Below are positions 1 to 7,049 of a stretch of 64,000 nucleotides of DNA, piece by piece. The notes beneath the pieces are model-generated. The model did not search any database. It had not been told where the DNA came from and saw only the letters and a list, made by a program, of their open reading frames with translations. The DNA lies in contig JAUYRZ010000098.1 of assembly GCA_030695565.1 (NCBI GenBank), forward strand, positions 1-64,000, read 5' to 3'. Within the stretch, counting starts at the first letter, position 1; each line of letters starts with the position of its first letter. Origin of the DNA: Archangium sp. Lineage in GTDB: Bacteria > Myxococcota > Myxococcia > Myxococcales > Myxococcaceae. The position numbers and the translations under genes were made by a program.

Positions 1-290
1 TTTACGCCGTCCGCCTTCGCCACGGCGCTTGGTGCTTCGGTTTTTCCGTCAGCGTGGAAATGGCCTCCTGAGCCACTCCAGATCCACTTACCTTCGTCAC
101 CCGCCGCGACCTGTCCGCGACGGGCTATTTCACCGCTCTCCTCCGGGGAGGGTTGGGGGCCGACCTGCTGACACCCACGCCGCATTCACCCCCTGCGCGC
201 GGATGCACCACCACCTCCTGATCGAGCGGGCAGGCATGGTCCGCCACTTGCTCACGCGAGCCCTCAGTTGGGGCCGGTGGGAGCAGTTCG
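1..290. other. Leading stretch, no recognised gene
   Basis: I recognise no coding product here on either strand. The open frame that begins near position 29 is Arg/His-rich and runs on as an off-frame shadow of the next gene. Around 135-162 there is a GC-rich run that resembles a decayed copy of the palindromic element found elsewhere in the window. The last 20 bases carry a GGGAG-like ribosome binding site for the lipoprotein gene at 291. The stretch may be a promoter and leader region. Confidence 0.4.
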
Positions 291-1973
291 ATGAAGTTCG
301 TTCACGGGGTGACCGCCGGCCTGGCCGCGGTCGCAGTGGTGTCGTGCAGCGCCAGCTCGGTGTACCGGGGCGGCGACATCCCCAACGGGGAGAACCTCGG
401 CGGCGGCGGCGGCTTCATCAGCGGCGCGGGCGGTGGCACCGGAGGCGGCGCAGGCTGCCTCAACACCGCTCAATGCGTGCCCGGCTTCACCTGCGACAAC
501 GGCACCTGCGTTCCCCCCGAGCAGGAGAGCAACCGCGGGCTGGGCGACGCGCCCCCGGTGGCCACCCCGCGCTACGTGTACGCGCTCAACCCCACCGCCG
601 CGTCGGTGGCGCGCATCGACCCGACCTCGTTGCAGATCGAAGCGGTGCCGGTGGGCCCGCGCCCGGTGGGGCTCGCCGCGTTGCCCGCGGAAGACGCCGC
701 GGTGGTGCTCTCGCTCGACGACGGCTCGCTCTCGGTGCTCGACAGCAGCACGCTGCCCACCAAGGTCACCCGCGTGGCGTTGCAGCGGCAGTACGCGAAG
801 CTGAGCGTCTCACCCGACGGCAAGTTCGCGGTGGCCTGGCCTGATCCTTCTTCCGCGCCGGCGTCGGGCGCCGAAGGCATCTTCGCGCTGGTCGACTTGA
901 GCAAGGTGCGCAGCAACACCGCCGGCGCCGTGCAGGAGCGCGCAGGCGGCTACCGCATCACCAACATCATCTTCCGCACGCAGGCTGGCGTGAGCACCGC
1001 GTTGCACGTGTTCGCGAAGTCGACGGTGTCCACGTTCGATCTCACCACCGGCGCCGCGTTGCCCGCCCGCCTGGCCCTGCCCGCTTCGATGTCGGCCGAC
1101 GTGTCGAGCCGTGAAGTGGTGGCCAGCGCCGACGGGCGGATCATCATGCTGCGCAGCACGGTGGCCCCCGAGCTCGCGTCGTTCGACGGCACGCGCATCG
1201 ACACGGTGCCGCTGCCGGAGATCGCCACCGATCTCGATCTGATCGCCGACGGGACCGCCGCGGTGGCTGCCCTGCGCAGCAGCAGCAGCGTGGCGTACAT
1301 CGAAGTGCCGGCCGACCTGATCAGCCCCGCGGGCATCGACACCATCGTGCTCGATGGAGGCGTGGTGGGGCAGATCGCGCTCCCGCCCGAGGTGCCGGGC
1401 AGCGGCATGTTCGCGCTGGTCTATTCGACCGTCACCGACGCCGAGTCCTTCGCGCGCATCGAGCTGCCCTCGGGCGTGGTGACGCACTACGCGCTGGAGA
1501 AGAAGGTCGACGAGATCGCGCTGTCGCCCGATGGACGGTCGGCGTTGATCATTCACAAGGCCAACCCCGCCACCACCGCGACGGATCCCTACGAAGCGGC
1601 CGTCGACAAGGACCAGGGCTTCTCGGTCTTCGACGTGGGCAGCGGCTTCTGGCAGCTCCAGCGCACGGGCACGACGAAGCCCACCCGCTTCGCGTTCTCC
1701 CCCGCGGGTGGTTTCGTGGGGGTGGCGCTGCGTGACGACGCGCTCAAACGCTTTTCGTTGATGGCGGTGAACCTGACCTCGTTGGTCTCGACCACCTTGC
1801 CGCTCGCGTCGACGCCGTTGTTCATGGGCACGGTGCCGCAGGCCAGTGGGGTGACGCCGCATCGGGTGTTCGTCAGCCAGGATCATCCCGCGGGAAGAAT
1901 CAGCGTCATCCAGCTCGACACCGGCCAGGTGCGTACGGCGACCGGCTTCACCCTCAACGGGGAGATCGACTGA
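291..1973 (+). CDS. Lipoprotein with Cys-rich N-terminus and propeller-like repeats
   Basis: 560 residues. The N-terminus is a short basic and hydrophobic signal ending in a lipobox (VVSC, Cys19), so the product is probably a lipoprotein. After a Gly-rich linker comes a small disulfide-type knot (CLNTAQC...CDNGTC, about residues 57-75). The rest shows repeated blade-like segments such as YVYALNPTAASVARID and LSVSPDGKFAVAWPD, which recall YncE/WD-type beta-propellers. It overlaps the next gene as TGATG, so it heads a translationally coupled unit with a second propeller lipoprotein and a barrel protein. The role is unknown; a surface or periplasmic assembly is an inference from this context. 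Confidence 0.8.
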   Translation: MKFVHGVTAGLAAVAVVSCSASSVYRGGDIPNGENLGGGGGFISGAGGGTGGGAGCLNTAQCVPGFTCDNGTCVPPEQESNRGLGDAPPVATPRYVYALNPTAASVARIDPTSLQIEAVPVGPRPVGLAALPAEDAAVVLSLDDGSLSVLDSSTLPTKVTRVALQRQYAKLSVSPDGKFAVAWPDPSSAPASGAEGIFALVDLSKVRSNTAGAVQERAGGYRITNIIFRTQAGVSTALHVFAKSTVSTFDLTTGAALPARLALPASMSADVSSREVVASADGRIIMLRSTVAPELASFDGTRIDTVPLPEIATDLDLIADGTAAVAALRSSSSVAYIEVPADLISPAGIDTIVLDGGVVGQIALPPEVPGSGMFALVYSTVTDAESFARIELPSGVVTHYALEKKVDEIALSPDGRSALIIHKANPATTATDPYEAAVDKDQGFSVFDVGSGFWQLQRTGTTKPTRFAFSPAGGFVGVALRDDALKRFSLMAVNLTSLVSTTLPLASTPLFMGTVPQASGVTPHRVFVSQDHPAGRISVIQLDTGQVRTATGFTLNGEID

Positions 1974-3517
1974 TGCGAAACGAACTCAAGTCTCTCCCTC
2001 TCCCTTCGGGAGAGGGTCGGGGTGAGGCCCTGGTGCTGTTGTCGCTGCTCACCCTCACCGCCTGCGGAAGCCGAGGCACGCTCTTCACCGCGCCGCTCAA
2101 GCCCCTGCCCATCATCGCCACCTCGACGGCGATGGTGAGCGTGGTCCCGCAGACCAACCGGGCCATCATCCTGAAGCCAGACGTGGGCACCCCGACCGCG
2201 CTCCGCCTCACCCCGGGAGCCCGCCTGGCCAAACGAATCCCCCACGCCGACGCCCTCGTGGTGCTCACCGGCACGCCCCGCGCCTCCACGGTCGACCTGG
2301 TCGACCTCACCACCAACGAAGTGCAGGCGCTCGAGCTGCCCGGCTTCTTCGACGGCGTCACCTTCAGCGAAGACGGCCGCTTCGGCGTCTTCACCTACGA
2401 CGGCGCCTCCACCGCGGGGCCGCTCATCGCGAGGAACCTGAACGAAGTGGGCCTGCTCACCGTGGGCGCGCGCACCCTGCACCGCCTGCAGCTCGACACC
2501 GAATCACTCGCCCCCCGGGGTGTGCTCTTCGGGCCGCTCGAGCCGAACCGGCAGCTGGTCTCGGTCGCGCTCGAACGCGGCGTGGCGATCTTCGATGCGC
2601 TGCACCCCGAAGTGCCCGCGCGGCGCATCACCATCCGTCCGCCCGGCACCAGCTCGGAGTCCTCCGTGGTGGAGGCTGTCTTCTCCCGCGACGCGCACTG
2701 GCTGTTCCTGCGCGCGACCGCGCTCGACGACGTCATCGCCATCGAGCTGGGCCCCGAAGTGGGCCAGCCCGTCGCCGCGTCGATCAACTTCGTTTCAGGC
2801 GGCCGGGGGCTGACGGATCTCGAGACGGCCCCTGCTGCGTTCCCCGACTCCGTGCTGGCGGTGTACGCGACCTCGCAAGAGCTCTGGTTGCTCGACGCGC
2901 GCGGCATCGCCGACAACGCGAAGAAGCTCATTTCACCTGAAGCCATCTCGACCATCTCGGTGCTGGGAGGCAGCCGCGTGCTCGCGTGGGATTCGCGCGG
3001 CAGCAAAGGCGTGGTGGCGTGGGATCTCGCCGACGGGCGCAGCGGCAGCTCGGTGCTCGACGGCGCGACCGGCTCGGCGACGCTGGTACCCGCGATGGGC
3101 AAGGCGCTCTTCTTCCACGCGACCACGCAGAGTGGAGGCCCTTCGCTCTCCACGGTGACGCTCACGGAAGAGACCAACCGGCTGCGGCTGCGACTGCAGA
3201 GCATTCAGCTCTCACGCACGGTGCAAGCCTCGGCGGTCGACGACGCGAGCCAGCGGTTGTTCTTCGCGGTCAACAACTCGAACTCGGTGGTGACGTTGGA
3301 GCTCGCCACCTTGCGCCTGGCGGAGATGCCGTTGGACACCGCCTCCACCACCCTGCACTACCTGCCGGAGCTCGACGTGCTCGCGTCGGTGAACGGCAGC
3401 TCGGATCGCCTGGGTGACGTGACCCTCTGGCCCGCGGGCGACGTGGAGCGCACCCACGCCATCCGTTTCACCGACTTCTTGTTCACCGGCGATCTCGATC
3501 GCGCGGAGGCCCCATGA
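1973..3517 (+). CDS. Lipoprotein, propeller-like, palindromic element inside signal peptide
   Basis: 514 residues. The start ATG overlaps the stop of the upstream gene (TGATG) and the end overlaps the next start (ATGA), so this is the middle cistron of a coupled trio. The signal peptide is odd: after MRNELKS comes a 12-residue insert (LPLPSGEGRGEA) encoded by a copy of the GC-rich palindrome at 1992-2030, followed by the hydrophobic stretch LVLLSLLTLTAC with the lipobox Cys. The mature part is rich in beta-propeller-like segments (SEDGRFGVFTYDG, FSRDAHWLFLRA). Function is unknown. A later start inside the hydrophobic region would leave no basic N-region, so I keep the coupled ATG. Confidence 0.8.
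   Translation: MRNELKSLPLPSGEGRGEALVLLSLLTLTACGSRGTLFTAPLKPLPIIATSTAMVSVVPQTNRAIILKPDVGTPTALRLTPGARLAKRIPHADALVVLTGTPRASTVDLVDLTTNEVQALELPGFFDGVTFSEDGRFGVFTYDGASTAGPLIARNLNEVGLLTVGARTLHRLQLDTESLAPRGVLFGPLEPNRQLVSVALERGVAIFDALHPEVPARRITIRPPGTSSESSVVEAVFSRDAHWLFLRATALDDVIAIELGPEVGQPVAASINFVSGGRGLTDLETAPAAFPDSVLAVYATSQELWLLDARGIADNAKKLISPEAISTISVLGGSRVLAWDSRGSKGVVAWDLADGRSGSSVLDGATGSATLVPAMGKALFFHATTQSGGPSLSTVTLTEETNRLRLRLQSIQLSRTVQASAVDDASQRLFFAVNNSNSVVTLELATLRLAEMPLDTASTTLHYLPELDVLASVNGSSDRLGDVTLWPAGDVERTHAIRFTDFLFTGDLDRAEAP
1992..2030. repeat. Palindromic element copy 1 (in frame inside a gene)
   Basis: The core CCCTCTCCC-TTC-GGGAGAGGG (1996-2016) is a perfect 9-bp hairpin, followed by the typical tail TCGGGGTGAGG. 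It lies within the signal-peptide codons of the lipoprotein gene starting at 1973. Confidence 0.85.
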
Positions 3518-4173
3518 AGATCTTCTCCTGTCTGCTGCTCGCCTCCACGGTGGCTGCGGCCGAGGTACCTACGCTCGCGATGAGCGCGGGGTACTCCACC
3601 CAGGTGTTCGCCGCGCGCGGGTACGATCTCATCGGCTTCGACGACGCCCTGCATCAGGGCCGACTCGCGGTGGGGAGCGGGTTCACGCTGCCTTTCGGAG
3701 CGCTCGATCTCGAGGCCGCCTTCGCCACGGGCGGCACCAGCAGCGCCTCGCACGGAACGGTGCCGGTGATGTTCGCGCTCAAGGGTGTGCAGCTGGGCGT
3801 GACGTACCGCGTGCCGGTGAAGAGCTGGTTTCACCCGTACGCGCAGCTCACCGGTGGCTACGACTGGGCGACGCTCACGTTGGTGAACACGTCGCGGCTC
3901 ACCCAGACGGTGGGCAGCTTCTCGGGCTCGGGGTTGTTGGGCGTGCAGTTCGCGATTCGCATGGGCGGCAAGAATGAGGCGCGGGTGCCGCATCTCATCT
4001 TCGATCTCGGGGCGGGGGCGGTGTTGCGGCAGGTCAGCCGGTTCGACGCGATGGCGCCCGAGGCTCCGCAGCAGGCGCCCAGCGAACCGCCCTTGTCGCA
4101 AGGCAGCGTGAACCTCGGCAGCGTGCCGCTGAGCGGCTTCACCGCGCGCGTGTTGGTGGGCGTCAGGTACTGA
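3514..4173 (+). CDS. Predicted outer-membrane beta-barrel protein
   Basis: 219 residues. A Sec signal (MKIFSCLLLASTVAAAE) is followed by alternating hydrophobic/polar strands rich in Gly, Tyr and Trp, for example LQLGVTYRVPVKSWFHPYAQ-like segments. The C-terminus ends in VGVRY, an aromatic terminal residue as in many outer-membrane barrels. It is the third member of the overlapping unit beginning at 291 (ATGA overlap at 3514). It could provide the membrane partner of the two propeller lipoproteins. No specific porin family is recognised. Confidence 0.75.
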   Translation: MKIFSCLLLASTVAAAEVPTLAMSAGYSTQVFAARGYDLIGFDDALHQGRLAVGSGFTLPFGALDLEAAFATGGTSSASHGTVPVMFALKGVQLGVTYRVPVKSWFHPYAQLTGGYDWATLTLVNTSRLTQTVGSFSGSGLLGVQFAIRMGGKNEARVPHLIFDLGAGAVLRQVSRFDAMAPEAPQQAPSEPPLSQGSVNLGSVPLSGFTARVLVGVRY

Positions 4174-4179
4174 TGTGTG

Positions 4180-4297
4180 CTCCCTCTCCCTGCGCGAGCG
4201 GGGGCGAGGGTTGGGGTGAGGGTCCCTGCGGGCAACGGAGACGGCCCCTCTCCCCGACCCTCTCCCCGCTGTCGCACGCTGTCGCAGGGAGAGGGAG
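4180..4297. repeat. Palindromic element copies 2 and 3, head-to-head pair
   Basis: One copy reads TCCCTCTCCCTGCG...GGGGTGAGGG from 4180. A second copy in opposite orientation runs from about 4245 (CCCCTCTCCCCGACCC...) to 4297. A short tandem duplication (CGCTGTCGCA twice, 4267-4286) sits in the loop of the second copy. The pair fills most of the gap between the barrel gene and the MATE gene and could fold into a large hairpin. Confidence 0.8.
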
Positions 4298-4342
4298 ACC
4301 AGAGGGGGCAGACATGCTTGAAGCTCGCGTCGGAACGCCCCC

Positions 4343-5710
4343 GTGGACACCCCCGAAAAAACGCGCCCCGCAACGCTCGGCACGCTGCTCGCCCTGGCCG
4401 GCCCCATCATCATCAGCCGGGCCAGCCAGACGGTGGTCGGCCTCTCCGACGCGTTGATGGTCGCGCACCTCGGCGCCGCGGCCCTGGCCTCCACCGCCAC
4501 CGGAGGCCTTAACGCCTACACCGTGCTCATCCTCCCGATGGGGATCACCTTCATCGTCTCGAGCTTCGCCAGTCAGCTCTTCGGCAAAGGTGATCTCGCC
4601 GGGGCCCGCCGCTATGGCTGGTACGGCCTGCTGGTCGCGCTGGCCACGTTGGTGCTTTCGCTCATCGTGCAGCCCTTCATCGAGCCGGTGCTCTCGCTCC
4701 TCTCGTACAGTCAAGAAGTGCAGACGCTGATGGCCGGGTACATCCGCGTTCGCCTCCTCTCGGCAGGCGCGGCGATCGGCATCGAGGCACTCGCGAACTA
4801 CTACGGCGGCCTGGGCCGCACCTGGCCCGGCATGGTGGCCAACCTCATCGCCATGGTCTTCAACGTGCTGGGCAACTGGCTGCTCATCGACGGCCACTGG
4901 GGCCTGCCGGGCCTGGGCGTTGCGGGCGCAGCGTGGGCGAGCACGATCGCCACCTGCATCGGCTGCCTGGCCTTCATCGGGTACTTCTGGCTCGACGGCC
5001 GCCCAGAGGCCCGCGCCCGGCTTCGGCTCGCGGAGTTCGGGCGCATGCTCAAGTTCGGCCTTCCGTCGGGCTTCAACTGGCTCTTCGAGTTCGGCGCCTT
5101 CGTCTTCTTCGCCAACGTGGTGGTGGGCGGCCTCGGCACCGCCGCGCTGGCCGCGATGAACTCGGTGATGAGCATCAACTCGGTCAGCTTCATGCCCGCC
5201 TTCGGGCTGGCCAGCGCCGGCGCGATCCTGGTGGGACAGGCCATCGGCGCAGGAAAGAAGGACGAGGTCCCCGGCATCGTGAAGCTCACCGCGTTCACCG
5301 CGTTGGCCTGGCAGTGCAGCGTGGGCCTCGTCTGCGTGCTGATCCCCTCGTTGCTCATCTCGTTCTTCGCCAAGGGTGAAGGGGCGGTCGACGTGGCGAC
5401 GATTGGCGCGCGCATGTTGATGATCTCGGCGGCGTGGCAGATCTTCGACGCCATCGGCATGAGCGTGGCGGAGTCGCTGCGTGGCGCGGGCGACACGTTC
5501 TTCCCGATGATCGCCCGCATCGCCATCGCGTGGATCGTCTTCGTGCCCGGCAGCTACATCACGGTGCGCTTCTTCGGCTGGGGCGACGTCGGCGCCACCT
5601 TGTGGCTGGTGGCCTATCTGGCGCTGCTCGCCATCACCCTGTTCCTGCGCTTCCGGGCGGGAAGCTGGCGGCACATCGTGATGGTCGAAGGCGGCGTACC
5701 GGCGCACTGA
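4343..5710 (+). CDS. MATE-family efflux transporter (NorM-like)
   Basis: 455 residues, the normal length for a multidrug and toxic-compound extrusion antiporter with twelve membrane helices. The N-terminal helix region (PIIISRASQTVVGLSDALMV) and its repeat after about residue 235 (FGLPSGFNWLFEFGAFVFF) match the two pseudo-symmetric halves of MATE proteins. These exchange Na+ or H+ for cationic drugs at the inner membrane. The start is GTG; no in-frame ATG lies upstream before the palindromic repeat pair. It stands alone between the barrel operon and thioredoxin. The substrate cannot be told from sequence. Confidence 0.92.
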   Translation: MDTPEKTRPATLGTLLALAGPIIISRASQTVVGLSDALMVAHLGAAALASTATGGLNAYTVLILPMGITFIVSSFASQLFGKGDLAGARRYGWYGLLVALATLVLSLIVQPFIEPVLSLLSYSQEVQTLMAGYIRVRLLSAGAAIGIEALANYYGGLGRTWPGMVANLIAMVFNVLGNWLLIDGHWGLPGLGVAGAAWASTIATCIGCLAFIGYFWLDGRPEARARLRLAEFGRMLKFGLPSGFNWLFEFGAFVFFANVVVGGLGTAALAAMNSVMSINSVSFMPAFGLASAGAILVGQAIGAGKKDEVPGIVKLTAFTALAWQCSVGLVCVLIPSLLISFFAKGEGAVDVATIGARMLMISAAWQIFDAIGMSVAESLRGAGDTFFPMIARIAIAWIVFVPGSYITVRFFGWGDVGATLWLVAYLALLAITLFLRFRAGSWRHIVMVEGGVPAH

Positions 5711-5783
5711 AAGCCGCGGCTGGCTCCGAGCGCGATCAGTGGTTACATGAAGTACTCACCTCGCCGGACAGGAGAACCCCCCC

Positions 5784-6167
5784 ATGGGCGCGACCACGCT
5801 CGAGCTGACTGAAGCCAACTTCGAAGACACGCTGAAGAAGGGTGGGATTCTCCTCATCGACTTCTGGGCTGACTGGTGTGGTCCCTGCCGCGCGTTCGCC
5901 CCGACCTTCGAGGCCGCCGCCGGCAAACACACCGACATCACCTTCGCCAAGGTCGACACCGAGAAGGAGAAGGGGCTCGCCGCCGCCTTCGAGATTCGCG
6001 GCATCCCCACGCTGGCCATCTTCCGCGACGGCATCATGCTCGGGCAGAACGCAGGTGCGCTGCCCGCCGACGCCCTGGAAAAGACCATTCAGCAGATCCG
6101 CGCCATCGACATGGAGAAGGTGAAGAACGAAGTGGCCGCCGCGCACGCGAAGCAGGCCACCAAGTGA
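5784..6167 (+). CDS. trxA: Thioredoxin
   Basis: 127 residues, slightly longer than canonical thioredoxin because of a charged C-terminal tail. The active site is WCGPC (Cys32 and Cys35), preceded by LIDFWADW and followed by the cis-Pro segment IRGIPTLAIF. There is no signal peptide, so it acts in the cytoplasm reducing protein disulfides with thioredoxin reductase. An AGGAG-type site lies 8-9 bases before the ATG. The C-terminal extension (VKNEVAAAHAKQATK) is not part of the fold. It may be one of several paralogues, so the trxA symbol is by family only. Confidence 0.93.
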   Translation: MGATTLELTEANFEDTLKKGGILLIDFWADWCGPCRAFAPTFEAAAGKHTDITFAKVDTEKEKGLAAAFEIRGIPTLAIFRDGIMLGQNAGALPADALEKTIQQIRAIDMEKVKNEVAAAHAKQATK

Positions 6168-6212
6168 GGCTGACGAAGGCGCCTCATTCGGAAAACGGCT
6201 AAAGAGAGGGGC

Positions 6213-6986
6213 ATGCGTCGCTCACTGATCGCTGCCCTCCTCTGTTGTTCGTCTCTCGCGCTCGCCGACCTCTCACTCGTGAATGAGGCGGTCGCGGGGG
6301 GAAAGACCCGTCTCGTCACGCTCTCTGCCAAAGGCAGCAAGGCGTTCTTCGAGATGAAAGAAGCCGACGGCCCCGCGCGCACCATGTTGCGCGATGCCGA
6401 CGCGAAGAAGCTCTTCATCATCGATCACGATCGCAAGATGGTGATGGTGATCACCGATCAGGACAGCAAGCAGCTCGAGGCGAAGCAGGCCGAGCTCAAG
6501 GCGCAGCTCGCCGCCCAGCTGGCCAAGATGCCGCCCGAACAACGCGCGCGCATGGAGCAGGGCCTGCTCAACCAGGTCGACGGTAAGCCCGTCGTGTTCG
6601 CCTACGAGAAGAAGAAGACGCCGGCGCGCAAGGTGAACGGCTTCTCCTGCCAGGACTACGCGATCAAACGCGAAGGCCAGCCCGCGGGTGAAGGCTGCTT
6701 CGCCACGTGGAAAGACGTCGGCATCACCGCCGACGAGTTCAAGGCGATCATGGTGAAGGTGATGCCCACCACGCCGGGCGGCCCGATGTCGCAGGGCTTC
6801 GACTCGGCTGACGGCGCGCCGGGTTTCCCGGTGTTCCGCTCGCACATGAACGCGGATGGCGTGGTGACGGTGGAGACCACGGTGAAGTCGATCTCCCGCG
6901 CGACGATCCCGGCAGAGAAGTTCGAGCTGCCCAAAGACTATGCGCAGAAGACGATGGCCGATGGAATGAACCGCCCGACGAAGTGA
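6213..6986 (+). CDS. Exported DUF4412-type protein
   Basis: 257 residues. It has a Sec signal (MRRSLIAALLCCSSLALAD) and a good GAGAGGGG site before the ATG. The mature protein matches the pattern of DUF4412: beta strands with a bound-type phrase (KLFIIDHDRKMVMVIT), then a long helical insert of Gln/Lys/Glu (residues about 90-120), then the second half with paired Cys (FSCQDY...GEGCFATW). DUF4412 proteins are periplasmic and uncharacterised. Family assignment is from memory of the fold pattern. It follows thioredoxin by 45 bases and may be co-transcribed. Confidence 0.75.
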   Translation: MRRSLIAALLCCSSLALADLSLVNEAVAGGKTRLVTLSAKGSKAFFEMKEADGPARTMLRDADAKKLFIIDHDRKMVMVITDQDSKQLEAKQAELKAQLAAQLAKMPPEQRARMEQGLLNQVDGKPVVFAYEKKKTPARKVNGFSCQDYAIKREGQPAGEGCFATWKDVGITADEFKAIMVKVMPTTPGGPMSQGFDSADGAPGFPVFRSHMNADGVVTVETTVKSISRATIPAEKFELPKDYAQKTMADGMNRPTK

Positions 6987-7049
6987 GCATGTCGCTCGCG
7001 TCGATTCGCAAGAGTCGGGCTGTTCGTCACACCGGCGGCGTGCCATCGC